Source: Saprospiraceae bacterium
GTDB lineage: Bacteria; Bacteroidota; Bacteroidia; Chitinophagales; Saprospiraceae
DNA length: 64,000 nt
Assembly (NCBI GenBank): GCA_016716185.1
Contig: JADJWV010000002.1
Coordinates: 1,154,501-1,218,500 of the forward strand
Direction of reading: 5' to 3'
A program made the translations under genes and the position numbers. The notes beneath the pieces were generated by a model. It had not been told where the DNA came from, did no database searches, and saw nothing but the letters and a program-made list of their open reading frames with translations. Position 1 is the stretch's first letter. Each line of letters opens with the position of its first letter. Shown here one piece after another: positions 45,479 through 54,834 of this stretch.

Positions 45479-45877
45479 CTATTTCTGGGGATATTCTTTG
45501 TTATATTCGTATCTTAAAATATCAAAACTTGTAACGATGCCAATCAGCTTATTGCCTTCAACTACGGGTAGCGCGTGGAATAAATGCTCCATAAATACTT
45601 CGGCAGCTGTTCCGACTTTATCATTAGCTTCCAGCTTTGCCAGGATTTTGGTCATTACATTTCCAACCTTGGTTGTTGCATAATCTTTATGATCGACATT
45701 CAATTTAAATAAGTCGTACGTGGTTACAATTCCTACCAGGGAGCCGTCATTCTGTACCACCGGAACGTGGTGGATCCGGTGATTGATCAATATCTCTTTA
45801 ACTGTTTGTAAGCTATCTTCCGGCGTCACCGTCTTGACATCGCGGACCATTATGGAGGAAACTGGTTCATTCATCAT
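45479..45877 (-). CDS. Two-CBS-domain protein
   Basis: A 132-residue protein made of a CBS pair: residues about 8-62 (MVRDVKTVTPEDSLQTVKEIL ... HHVPVVQNDGSLVGIVT) and 72-128 (VMTKILAKLEANDKVGTAAEVF ... HALPVVEGNKLIGIVTSFD). Such stand-alone modules bind adenine nucleotides and regulate partner proteins. No partner domain is fused. It lies 67 bp upstream of the coiled-coil gene on the same strand, but a separate -7 box lies between them. Confidence 0.88.
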   Translation of the reverse strand: MMNEPVSSIMVRDVKTVTPEDSLQTVKEILINHRIHHVPVVQNDGSLVGIVTTYDLFKLNVDHKDYATTKVGNVMTKILAKLEANDKVGTAAEVFMEHLFHALPVVEGNKLIGIVTSFDILRYEYNKEYPQK

Positions 45878-46022
45878 ATGCTCTAGAATTTTAAGGTCAG
45901 AAAGATATTACAAGTTTTTAAATTGGAGTTAACGCCACCATAAAAATAGTTTTCAAATTGTGTTTTTACTTGAGATTGCAATTGTAAACTGTTGATTTTC
46001 AATATTAAAATCAAAAAAGTGC

Positions 46023-48041
46023 TTAAACAGACATATGGTCTATTAAATTCTCATCGACTAAATTGGGCAGCGTAACTTTTAGCAGGGGCTCCTGCTCCAT
46101 GGCTTTTTGGATAGTTTTAATGGCTCCTTCATTGCGGGCCCAGGCCCTCCGACTCACCCCATTATTGACATCCCAATGCAGCATACTCCGGATGTTCACA
46201 GCAGATTTTTCAGAACCGTCTATGTACATTCCAAATCCGCCATTGATGACTTCACCCCAGCCCACACCGCCTCCATTGTGTAACGAAACCCAGGTAGCGC
46301 CGCGAAAACTGTCGCCGATCACATTATGGACAGCCATATCTGCAGTAAATGCAGAGCCATCCCGGATGTTGGCTGTTTCCCGGAAAGGAGAATCCGTACC
46401 GGAAACATCGTGATGGTCGCGCCCAAGAACGATCCCGGCAGACAATGATCCGCTTGCAATCGCCTCATTTAAGGCCAATGCAATTTCAATCCTGCAATGG
46501 GCATCGGCATAAAGTATTCGGGATTTACTGCCTACCACCGGAAGATTGTGCTCCGCTTCCCGTATCCATTTTAAATTATCGAGGTATTGGGATCGTGTAT
46601 TTCCTTCTGCATTTTCCAAAAGCCTTTCAATGACTTTGCCTGCGATCAAATCGGTCTTTTTTAAATCTTCGATTTCGCCAGACAAACAAACCCACCGAAA
46701 AGGGCCAAATCCATAATCGAAACACAAGGGGCCCATAATGTCTTCCACATAAGAAGGGTATTTAAAACTTGAATGCGATGAATCTTTCCAGATATCTGCA
46801 TTCGCTACACCTGCCTCTTTTAAAAATGCATTGCCATAATCCCAGAAATACATGCCGCGTTCTGATAAGATGTTGATGGCCGACACATGTCTGCGTAATG
46901 TGTTTCGAACCTCTTCCATGAAGCGGCTTTTATCCTTCTGTAACAACTGTTGTGCTTCGGCAAAAGTATATCCGGCCGGACAATAACCCAGGTCGTTGAT
47001 GTTGTGCAGGGAAGTCTGATCGGAACCTAAATCGACATGGATCGAATGGGTAGCTGCATATTCCCACACCTCGACAATGTTTCCTGCATACACCAGTGCA
47101 ACACCTTTTTGATCATTTGATCTGTAGTGTGCCGCGCGCTCAAATAAAATTTTAAGATCCGAAGTGATATGTTCCTGTTGAATATAACCATCGGCAAGTC
47201 GCTGTTGAATGGCATCGGGATCTACTTCTGCGATGATGCAGGTCACACCGGTGATTACCGCTGCAATCGCCTGTGCACCCGACATCCCACCCAGTCCGGA
47301 TGTAATGAATAATTTTCCACGCAGGCTGTGCAGCGATGGGTCTTTTCTCCGTCCGGCATTGAGAAGGGTCAGGGTAGTGCCATGTACAATTCCCTGCGGA
47401 CCGATGTACATAAACGATCCTGCAGTCATTTGCCCGTATTGCGTGACGCCCAATGCATTGAATTTATTCCAGTCATTTATGGAACTGTAATTCGGGATCA
47501 TCATTCCATTCGTGACCACCACGCGGGGTGCTGCTTTGGAAGAAGGAAATAAACCCAGCGGATGACCCGAATAAAGCACCAGCGTTTGCTCATCGGTCAT
47601 CTCCGACAAATATTTCATCGACAAAAGATATTGCGCCCAATTCTGAAATACGGCGCCGTTTCCACCGTAAGTGATCAGTTCTTCCGGATATTTGGCCACT
47701 TTCGGATCCAGGTTGTTCTGGATCATCAGCATGATTGCAGCCGCTTCTTTACATTTTACCGGATATTCTTCGAGGGGTCTCGCGAACATCTTGTATTCGG
47801 GCAAGAACCGGTACATATATATCCTTCCATATGTTTTCAATTCACTGGCAAATTCAGGAGCCAATACGGCATGAAACTTCTTTGGAAAATAGCGAAGTGC
47901 ATTGCGGATCGCAAGCAATTTTTCATCCTTTTTTAATACGCCGTCAATGACTCTTTTGGGAGCATGTGGAACATCTGCGCTTCGTTCCCGAGGTTCTGGT
48001 AAATGTTCCGGAATTCCTTTTGTGATGTGTTGTGCAATCAT
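46023..48041 (-). CDS. hutU: Urocanate hydratase
   Basis: A 672-residue enzyme of histidine breakdown that converts urocanate to imidazolone propionate using tightly bound NAD. Motifs: YGGNGAVFQNWAQY near residue 124, YSGHPLGLFPS near 156, GQMTAGSFMYIGPQGIVHGT near 201, TSGLGGMSGAQ near 247, and FRETANIRDGSAFTADMAVHNV near 560. It is the long form found in Bacteroidota rather than the ~550-residue form of Pseudomonas. No hutH, hutI or hutG is nearby, so the pathway is split. It follows the GH2 gene by 17 bp. Confidence 0.93.
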   Translation of the reverse strand: MIAQHITKGIPEHLPEPRERSADVPHAPKRVIDGVLKKDEKLLAIRNALRYFPKKFHAVLAPEFASELKTYGRIYMYRFLPEYKMFARPLEEYPVKCKEAAAIMLMIQNNLDPKVAKYPEELITYGGNGAVFQNWAQYLLSMKYLSEMTDEQTLVLYSGHPLGLFPSSKAAPRVVVTNGMMIPNYSSINDWNKFNALGVTQYGQMTAGSFMYIGPQGIVHGTTLTLLNAGRRKDPSLHSLRGKLFITSGLGGMSGAQAIAAVITGVTCIIAEVDPDAIQQRLADGYIQQEHITSDLKILFERAAHYRSNDQKGVALVYAGNIVEVWEYAATHSIHVDLGSDQTSLHNINDLGYCPAGYTFAEAQQLLQKDKSRFMEEVRNTLRRHVSAINILSERGMYFWDYGNAFLKEAGVANADIWKDSSHSSFKYPSYVEDIMGPLCFDYGFGPFRWVCLSGEIEDLKKTDLIAGKVIERLLENAEGNTRSQYLDNLKWIREAEHNLPVVGSKSRILYADAHCRIEIALALNEAIASGSLSAGIVLGRDHHDVSGTDSPFRETANIRDGSAFTADMAVHNVIGDSFRGATWVSLHNGGGVGWGEVINGGFGMYIDGSEKSAVNIRSMLHWDVNNGVSRRAWARNEGAIKTIQKAMEQEPLLKVTLPNLVDENLIDHMSV

Positions 48042-48058
48042 GGTTATGGATCAATATG

Positions 48059-50554
48059 CTATCGGATTTCAAATAAATGCATGAATTCAACTTGCTTTTC
48101 CTGAAGCATCTTTTCCGATTTCCTCACCACCTGAACCGGTATTCCTGGATGCAGATCTATAAAATTCGGAAAGTAAGAAAAGTCAATGGATTCTTTCAGG
48201 TACAATCCTCCAACAAAGTTATCTGATAAAATTTGAAACGTTTCATCCAATCCCTGTTCACTTACTTTTTCAATGCGGATGTTGGGAGCCAACCACAGCA
48301 GGTTTTTAGGTTTTTCAAAAAAGAAAGAAGAGTAAACGGTATCTTCTTCGACGATCCACTTGAGCAATAAATAATGGGTTTGTCGGAGATCCAGTTCATC
48401 CAAATTCAGAGTAATTTGATGAAGATGACGCGATGTGTTTGCGGGAATGGTGTCTTCCAAAGATTGATAGTATAACGGATTTCCTGAAAAATCCTGAACC
48501 GTCAGTTCGAGTTGAAAACATTGAAATTTTCTGGTATCGTTGATGCCCCGGATTTCAATGCCTTCACCGACTTCGCGGGCGGTGAATAAAACGGGGGCAA
48601 AGGCCGATTTAACGGCATGTTGCAAGGCTTTCCATTTTCCGAAATAATCCACACCCGACCATGAAATGCCCGGCCAGCAATCATTGAACTGCCAATACAG
48701 GCTCCCCATGCAGTATGGCATGGATCGCCGGTGAGCATGAATGATCTTCGAAATTCCGCGAGCCTGGCACAATTGATTTAAATAAATCAGCGATTCAAAA
48801 TCTTTTGGTTCGGGATAATCTCGAGCAAGGTAATTTTTAATGAGTTTGTTTCCACGCGGATGTTTTTGATGATTGGTCAATGCAGCAGATTCCGGATCGA
48901 GATCGCTTTCATTTGCGAATTGCCGTATGGTAGATAAACCCGGCAAAGACTGAAAACCAAATTCGCTCATGAACCGCGGCACCCGGTTCTCCAGATCCTC
49001 AAAAGGCATTTCGTCGTGCCACAAGCCCCAATCGTGTGCATCTCCATGGGTCATGAATCGTTTGTCACCTCTTCCAAAAAGGGGAGAAGATTCCCAGTAA
49101 GAAATTTCAGGAGCCCATGATTGGACAATTTCTGGCAATAATTTTCGAAATAAGTTTTCGTAATCGGTCCACCAGGCATTTTTCGTTTTTTCATCCAGAC
49201 CATCTTGCCAACCCCATCTGTGCCAGCCTTCGTTGTTTTCGTTGTTTCCGCAGAACAGCACGAGACAGGGATGTTTAGAAATCCTTTGAACCTGTTGCGC
49301 AACTTCTGTTCTTACATTTTCCAGGTATGCAGAATCTCCCGGATACATCGCGCAGGCAAACATGAAGTCCTGCCAGATCATGATGCCCAGACTGTCGCAG
49401 ATTTCGTAAAACTCTTCGGATTCGTACCGGCCGCCACCCCAGATCCGCAACATATTAAAATGCGATTCGACTGCGACTCGAAGCAGCGATTTTATTTTTT
49501 TTGCCGGATCAAAAAGAATATCCGGTGGAATATAATTGGAGCCTTTGCAAAATATTTTTTCGCCATTGATTTCAAAATAAAACACATGACCACGTTCATC
49601 GGATTCTGAGATCAGCTTTGCCGTCCGGATTCCCGTTTTCCATTTTTTTTCATCCTTCAAAGCTCCACTTTGATCCTGCAGGGTAAGCCGGCATTCATAC
49701 AAATAGGGATCTCCGGAGCCTCTGGGCCACCACAGATCCGGCTGATCAAATTCAACCAAGTGGTTGACCTGCCGGGAGCCCGGCGATACCAAAGAAGTAA
49801 ATGAAAACTCCCTGTCTCCAATCTTGCAGTTCAGGATTATTTCACGGGCCGCTGAATCATTATTTTGAATTATAGTCTGCAGTCGAAGCGTTGCAAGCTC
49901 GTTATAAATATGAAGGGTATGTAAGGATGTCTGCTCAATTCGCAGATCATTCCATGCCCGAAGGACAGGCGCACGGTGTATTCCCGAAGAGACAAATTCA
50001 GGTCCGAAATCCCAGCCAAAATGAAATTGTGGTTTCCTAACAAACACACGCGATTCGCCGGGTAAGGGATGTTTTTGTTGTTTGAAAAGCGAATCGGCCA
50101 TGTTTTTTGCAGACCTGAATGAAAACATCAGTTCATTGCTTCCGGGTTTCAGTACATGTTTTACCGGAAAGCGATAGGTCACAAAAGCATTTGTGGTATT
50201 TCCAAGCCAAACTCCATTGAGGTACACAGCGCAATACGTATCTATACCATCGCATGTCAGTTCGATGCAATTATGGCTCAAAAAACCGGAGTCCGCCGAA
50301 AATTCTTTTTTGAACTCCCAATTGCCCGCAGCTAATATGGCGAGCTTCTTTTCGTGATCGCCAAAATAAGGATCCAGGATGGCCTGATTGTGAAAAAGAG
50401 CAGAGAATTGATTTGCTGGAAGTTCGCAAGGCAACCAATCTGAAGAATCGGCATTCCGGATCCACCAGTGATCGGATGTCAATTGCATCGTTTGTGAAAA
50501 AGCAATATGCATGAAAAGCAAAAGCGCTTTAGTTTGAAAAATTCTAATGGACAT
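48059..50554 (-). CDS. Glycoside hydrolase family 2, beta-mannosidase-like
   Basis: An 831-residue exported hydrolase. Signal peptide to about residue 20 (ending AFSQ). A jelly-roll sugar-binding domain (about 25-190), an Ig-like domain (190-300) and a TIM barrel follow. LFCGNNENNEG near 438 holds the acid/base Glu and RFMSEFGFQSLPG near 528 the nucleophile Glu; the WGGGRYESEEFYE block near 370 is typical of beta-mannosidases. It probably removes mannose from oligosaccharides in the periplasm. It is followed closely by hutU, an odd partner with no metabolic link that I can see. Confidence 0.9.
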   Translation of the reverse strand: MSIRIFQTKALLLFMHIAFSQTMQLTSDHWWIRNADSSDWLPCELPANQFSALFHNQAILDPYFGDHEKKLAILAAGNWEFKKEFSADSGFLSHNCIELTCDGIDTYCAVYLNGVWLGNTTNAFVTYRFPVKHVLKPGSNELMFSFRSAKNMADSLFKQQKHPLPGESRVFVRKPQFHFGWDFGPEFVSSGIHRAPVLRAWNDLRIEQTSLHTLHIYNELATLRLQTIIQNNDSAAREIILNCKIGDREFSFTSLVSPGSRQVNHLVEFDQPDLWWPRGSGDPYLYECRLTLQDQSGALKDEKKWKTGIRTAKLISESDERGHVFYFEINGEKIFCKGSNYIPPDILFDPAKKIKSLLRVAVESHFNMLRIWGGGRYESEEFYEICDSLGIMIWQDFMFACAMYPGDSAYLENVRTEVAQQVQRISKHPCLVLFCGNNENNEGWHRWGWQDGLDEKTKNAWWTDYENLFRKLLPEIVQSWAPEISYWESSPLFGRGDKRFMTHGDAHDWGLWHDEMPFEDLENRVPRFMSEFGFQSLPGLSTIRQFANESDLDPESAALTNHQKHPRGNKLIKNYLARDYPEPKDFESLIYLNQLCQARGISKIIHAHRRSMPYCMGSLYWQFNDCWPGISWSGVDYFGKWKALQHAVKSAFAPVLFTAREVGEGIEIRGINDTRKFQCFQLELTVQDFSGNPLYYQSLEDTIPANTSRHLHQITLNLDELDLRQTHYLLLKWIVEEDTVYSSFFFEKPKNLLWLAPNIRIEKVSEQGLDETFQILSDNFVGGLYLKESIDFSYFPNFIDLHPGIPVQVVRKSEKMLQEKQVEFMHLFEIR

Positions 50555-50566
50555 GGGATCAAATAA

Positions 50567-50592
50567 AAAAGGCTTCCACAGGGAAGCCTTTT
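50567..50592 (-). terminator. Intrinsic terminator of the Cys-rich protein gene
   Basis: AAAAGGCTTCC pairs with GGAAGCCTTTT over 11 bp with a 4 nt ACAG loop; on the minus strand it is followed by TTTATTT. It lies 21 bp after the minus-strand stop at 50613, between it and the GH2 start. Confidence 0.88.
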
Positions 50593-50612
50593 AAGGAAGT
50601 ATTATTTAAGTC

Positions 50613-51053
50613 TTATTCAGATTTAGCAGGTGCTACATTTTCTGAATTGGTAGTTGATGCTGTTCCTTTTGCTTTGCTGGCGCAGCAGGCTTTGCCTGAT
50701 TTACCTTTAGCGCAACAAGCTTTTGCACATGATTTTTTTGCAGTGCTGGCATCCATGCTTGCATCAGCAGCTGGAATCGCAACAAACTGAGCAGTTGCCT
50801 CATCAAATCTTACTTCAGTAGAGGTAGATGTGCCATCTTCAGCTGTTGTTTTTTTCATAAAACAAACAGACCCTGATTTTTCACAAACTTTAGTTTCGAT
50901 ACTGGCATCCAGAGATGCAGCTTTTAAAGCCGCTTCACTAGGTTTAACACATTGTTTAGCCTCAGCAGATTTTGCTGCGTGTGAACACTGTGCAACAGCA
51001 GACTGAGCGCTGAGAAATAATCCGAAAGCAACGAACAAGACAAGTTTTTTCAT
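50613..51053 (-). CDS. Small Cys-rich secreted protein
   Basis: A 146-residue protein I cannot assign to a named family. Signal peptide residues 1-21 (ending AVAQ). The mature part is rich in Ala, Ser and Lys and has paired cysteines, with a cluster SCAKACCAKGKSGKACCASK near 108-127 and further Cys at CSHAAK, QCVKP, VCEKSGSVCF. The CC-rich pattern suggests metal binding or disulfide structure in the periplasm. It is a single-gene unit with its own -7 box and terminator. Confidence 0.75.
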   Translation of the reverse strand: MKKLVLFVAFGLFLSAQSAVAQCSHAAKSAEAKQCVKPSEAALKAASLDASIETKVCEKSGSVCFMKKTTAEDGTSTSTEVRFDEATAQFVAIPAADASMDASTAKKSCAKACCAKGKSGKACCASKAKGTASTTNSENVAPAKSE

Positions 51054-51080
51054 AAGTTTAATTTAATTAATTTAGTAAAA

Positions 51081-51088
51081 CAAAGATA
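51081..51088 (-). promoter_or_regulatory. -7 box of the Cys-rich protein gene
   Basis: Minus-strand TATCTTTG, a TAnnTTTG match, 27 nt upstream of the start codon. Confidence 0.5.
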
Positions 51089-51146
51089 GAACGAGTTTAT
51101 CCATTATTTTGTTCCTGAATTGCATATTTAACTTGGATTTAAGTAA

Positions 51147-51572
51147 ATGAATATGAATAAATTTGTTATTATGTTGATTATCAGTATTTTATTGATAAGC
51201 CTTTGGACTGTAGGCTGTTCGGGGACCAAAACTCCCGCACAGGAAGGATTTACGGTAGTAGGCGATGGAGGAGGTTTTACGGGTGTTGAAACCCTTTATA
51301 AAATATGGGACAAAGGCCGGATTGAGAAGGATGGGCAGGTGGTTGCGCGATTGAGCAATAATGAAATGCAACAGATAGCAGATAACAGGAAAACGCTGCA
51401 ACTGGATCAGCTCGAATGGATGAAACCCGGCAATATTTATCACCTCCTGGAGTTTTCTAATCATGGAATTACAAAAAAAATGGTGTGGGATCCCTATGAT
51501 CCGGATCATCCAAAGTCGCTCGAATTGTATTACAATCATTTGATTCACTTAATTAAGAAAAACATAAAATGA
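51147..51572 (+). CDS. Small lipoprotein coupled to the M4 protease gene
   Basis: A 141-residue lipoprotein: hydrophobic signal with a lipobox-like TVGC, Cys24. The mature domain (FTVVGDGGGFTGVETLYKIW ... GQVVARLSNNEMQQI) has a beta-rich start resembling small lipoproteins seen beside proteases, but I do not recognise a named family. Its TGA stop overlaps the ATG of the protease gene (ATGA at 51569), which implies coupled translation and perhaps an inhibitor, chaperone or anchor role; that is inference from the overlap. Confidence 0.75.
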   Translation: MNMNKFVIMLIISILLISLWTVGCSGTKTPAQEGFTVVGDGGGFTGVETLYKIWDKGRIEKDGQVVARLSNNEMQQIADNRKTLQLDQLEWMKPGNIYHLLEFSNHGITKKMVWDPYDPDHPKSLELYYNHLIHLIKKNIK

Positions 51573-54500
51573 GAAAATTCTTATCCATCCTTTTCGTACT
51601 TCAATGCATGTTGGTTTTCGGGCAAACTGCAGAGTTTAAAAAACCAATCCGGTTTCAGGACCAAAATGCCGGGACTGTATCCGGAAAGATTCTGAATAAA
51701 CCCGGAACGGCCCTTCCATATGCAGATCCCATAATCTTTAATTCCGGAATGTCGGGATTGAAGTCGATGCCTTCATCTGCAATTCCAATGTTAAAAAAGG
51801 ATTTTCTGGTTTTGGAAAAAGATGAAGAAGGAATGCCCAGCAGATTGAGTTTTCATATCATCTCACCCAGAAATGCAGATCCCGGACCGGCATTTTGGGC
51901 GGAGCAGTTGGGCAAGGTTTTCGATCCTCAAAAAAATTTGGGCATCGACTGGCTGAGCCAATCCGATCAATACGATGAATTAAATATAAGGCATCTGAAG
52001 TTCCAGCAATTTTTTGATGGTCTAGCTGTTTTGGGCTGTGAATATCTCTTGCATTTATATCCGGATGGAAAAACCCTGGCTCATGGCAAATTCAGTCAAC
52101 CGGATCAAATCCGCTCCATTCGGATATCCCTGGAACAGGCAACTGAAATAGCGAAGAATGCCTTGCTCCAAAAGGGAATTGCATTTGCCGAACAGACAGG
52201 ACCGGTACCCAAATTTATTAAAACCGGATTGGCCGCACATCAAACCGGATATGTGCAGCATCCTGAAAATAAAGAATGGCGGCTGGTCTATGAGCTGGAA
52301 TATTATCCTGCATCCACACATAAATATTTGCTTTGGATTGACGCTGAAAACGGAGAAGTGATGAAGTTGCGAAAAGACCAGTGCCAATTGCATTACAATA
52401 CTAACAACTGTTCGTTTGCTGAAGAAATTTGTTCGCACGGAGACTTGCATTCTTTGCCCGATCCCCAGGATGCGGAAACGACCACCGCTCGTGATTTATT
52501 CGACATCAACAGAACGCTGCGCGTTTGGCGCGATGGAAGCTTCCAGTACTTTATCGATGGTTCCCGTCCCATGTTTAAACCAGGATCATTCAAACTGGAC
52601 GATCCGGTGGGCGCCATCTGGACACTTGATGGACTCAACAGCAATGAAAATAATATCCGCGTTGGGCCCATCCGCAGCAATTCAAACATCTGGGCAAAAA
52701 ATGCGGTTTCAGCACATTACAATGCAGGACTGGCCTATGAGTATTATTTAAATACCCATGCCCGCAATTCCATCAATGGAAAAGGAGGAACGATCATTTC
52801 CATCATCAACATAACAGAAGCAGGAGGTGGCGGACTCGATAATGCATTCTGGAATGGGGAAGCCATGTTCTATGGAAACGGCGGCACCGCGTTCAACAGT
52901 TTAGCCAAAAGTCTGGACGTAGCTGGTCATGAAATGTCGCATGGCGTGATCCAAAGTACGGCCAACCTGGCCTATGAAAATGAATCCGGAGCAATCAATG
53001 AATCTTTTGCAGATATTTTCGGATGCATGATTGATCGCGACGATTGGAAGCTCGGAGAAGATGTGGTCAAACTCAGCGCATTTCCGTCGGGTGCTCTTCG
53101 CGATATGAGCAATCCGCACAATGGAGCTCAATCCAATGATTTCGGTAGATGGCAACCCAAACACGTTTCCGAGCAATATAAAGGAACCCTGGATAATGGG
53201 GGAGTTCATATCAACAGTGGAATTCCTAACCATGCCTTTTACTTGTTTGTAAAGGAACTCGCCAAGAGCAGTTCGGAAGAACAGGGAAAAGTCATTGCAG
53301 AAAAAATATTTTACAGAGCTCTGTCCAATTACCTCACGAGGTCTTCTAATTTTAAGGATCTGCGCAACGCGGTCGAACAAGCGTGTATCGATCTTCACGG
53401 GAATAATTCAAATGTTCACAATGCAGCCAGATTTGCATTCGACCAGGTCGGAATCGGTTCAAGTGGAAATCCCGGTGGTGGCGGACAACAATACCAGAAT
53501 GACCTGCCGGTCAATCCCGGAACTTTATTTGCAGTTTGTACCGACGATAATAATCTGGGGGTTTACCTCATCAATATTCAGACCAGTCAGATTTTTCAGT
53601 TGAGCAGCCGCGCCATCAGCAGCAAACCCAGCGTGACCGATAACGGTTCCGAAATATATTATGTAGGTGCAGATTCGAGATTGTATGGTTTGTTTTTAAA
53701 CCAAACTACAAAAATCTACGAAGAAGTGATTCTGGATACCGACCCGATTTACAGGAATGCGGTCATCTCCAAAGACGGAAGATTGCTGGCCGTCCTGTAT
53801 GACCAGGAAGAAAATAAAATTCATGTATTTGATTGGTCCAGGCAGGTTTGGAAAACATTTACACTCACCAATCCAACTACATCCACCGGGGGTAATGCAA
53901 CTTCGAATGTGCGCTATGCAGACTTTATGGACTTCGAACATTCGGGCGAATACCTGATGTATGATGCATTGAGCAAATTGGATCAAAATACCGGAGGAAG
54001 CTACGAATACTGGGATATCGGATTTTTGAGAGTCTGGAATCGCAGTACCAACAATTTTGGCGATGGACACATCGAGAAATTATTTTCAGACCTTCCTGAA
54101 AATACCAGCATAGGGAACCCTTCTTTTTCAAAAAATTCGCCCTACATCATTGCCTTCGATTATCTGGAGGAAGATCTTTTTGGCAATACTTTTTACATCC
54201 TTGGGGCCAATGTCGAAACGGGTACGGTTGGTGAAATTGCAGCAAACAGGGATGATACCGGTTATCCGAACTATTCCGTCGACGATAAATTTATCATGTA
54301 CAACGGAGAAGATAATGGCGGAAATATTTCAATAAAATTCAAGCAACTGGCAGCCAATAAAATTCAATCGGGCGGTAACGAACAGTTGTTTATATCCGAA
54401 GCAAGATGGGGCTCCTTTTTTGCAAACGGCAACAGAGTGCTGATTAAGAATGAAGATCTCGAGTCGATCCATGATCTGGAAGTATATCCTGTTCCATTTG

Positions 54501-54718
54501 ATAAAACCTTGAATATTTCTTTAAACAGCAATCAAAATCAGGAATTGAATATTCAATTGATCAATAGTTTGGGAGTAGAAATTTTAAAAGAAAAACGAAC
54601 CCTTGAATCCGGAAAAAATCAACTTCAGTTGAATGTGCCGGAATTGAATAACGGAGTTTATTTCTTAAAGCTCATGACGCGGGAAGGAATGGTGAGTGTG
54701 GCGGTAATGAAGGGGTAG
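51569..54718 (+). CDS. M4 (thermolysin) metalloprotease with T9SS tail
   Basis: A 1049-residue secreted zinc protease. Signal peptide to about residue 18 (ending VFGQ). An FTP/PepSY-type propeptide covers about 75-270. The catalytic domain has VAGHEMSHGVIQ near 451-462 (zinc ligands and Glu), ESGAINESFADIFG near 472 (third ligand), and NGGVHINSGIPNHAFY near 543 (catalytic His). After about residue 630 there is a WD40/PD40-like propeller, and the final 75 residues are a T9SS type A tail (VYPVPFDKTLNI ... LNNGVYFLKL). Likely secreted for protein degradation. A 24 bp-period array starts at its stop codon. Confidence 0.9.
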   Translation: MRKFLSILFVLQCMLVFGQTAEFKKPIRFQDQNAGTVSGKILNKPGTALPYADPIIFNSGMSGLKSMPSSAIPMLKKDFLVLEKDEEGMPSRLSFHIISPRNADPGPAFWAEQLGKVFDPQKNLGIDWLSQSDQYDELNIRHLKFQQFFDGLAVLGCEYLLHLYPDGKTLAHGKFSQPDQIRSIRISLEQATEIAKNALLQKGIAFAEQTGPVPKFIKTGLAAHQTGYVQHPENKEWRLVYELEYYPASTHKYLLWIDAENGEVMKLRKDQCQLHYNTNNCSFAEEICSHGDLHSLPDPQDAETTTARDLFDINRTLRVWRDGSFQYFIDGSRPMFKPGSFKLDDPVGAIWTLDGLNSNENNIRVGPIRSNSNIWAKNAVSAHYNAGLAYEYYLNTHARNSINGKGGTIISIINITEAGGGGLDNAFWNGEAMFYGNGGTAFNSLAKSLDVAGHEMSHGVIQSTANLAYENESGAINESFADIFGCMIDRDDWKLGEDVVKLSAFPSGALRDMSNPHNGAQSNDFGRWQPKHVSEQYKGTLDNGGVHINSGIPNHAFYLFVKELAKSSSEEQGKVIAEKIFYRALSNYLTRSSNFKDLRNAVEQACIDLHGNNSNVHNAARFAFDQVGIGSSGNPGGGGQQYQNDLPVNPGTLFAVCTDDNNLGVYLINIQTSQIFQLSSRAISSKPSVTDNGSEIYYVGADSRLYGLFLNQTTKIYEEVILDTDPIYRNAVISKDGRLLAVLYDQEENKIHVFDWSRQVWKTFTLTNPTTSTGGNATSNVRYADFMDFEHSGEYLMYDALSKLDQNTGGSYEYWDIGFLRVWNRSTNNFGDGHIEKLFSDLPENTSIGNPSFSKNSPYIIAFDYLEEDLFGNTFYILGANVETGTVGEIAANRDDTGYPNYSVDDKFIMYNGEDNGGNISIKFKQLAANKIQSGGNEQLFISEARWGSFFANGNRVLIKNEDLESIHDLEVYPVPFDKTLNISLNSNQNQELNIQLINSLGVEILKEKRTLESGKNQLQLNVPELNNGVYFLKLMTREGMVSVAVMKG

Positions 54719-54720
54719 GG

Positions 54721-54800
54721 GATGGAGGCGTGGAGGCAGGTAGGCTTATAGGCGTGGAGGCAAGTAGGCTTATAGGCGTGGAGGCTGGTAGGCTTGGAGG
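54721..54800. repeat. 24 bp-period (3 x 8) array
   Basis: Units TAGGCTTA, TAGGCGTG and GAGGCAAG alternate as a 24 bp composite between the M4 stop and the GT9 start. These are the reverse complements of the TAAAAGCC/TAAACGCC family seen at 21.8-22.1 and 58.3 kb. Confidence 0.8.
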
Positions 54801-54834
54801 ATCCTTATATTTTCCTTCTTAACTTGCGACCGGA

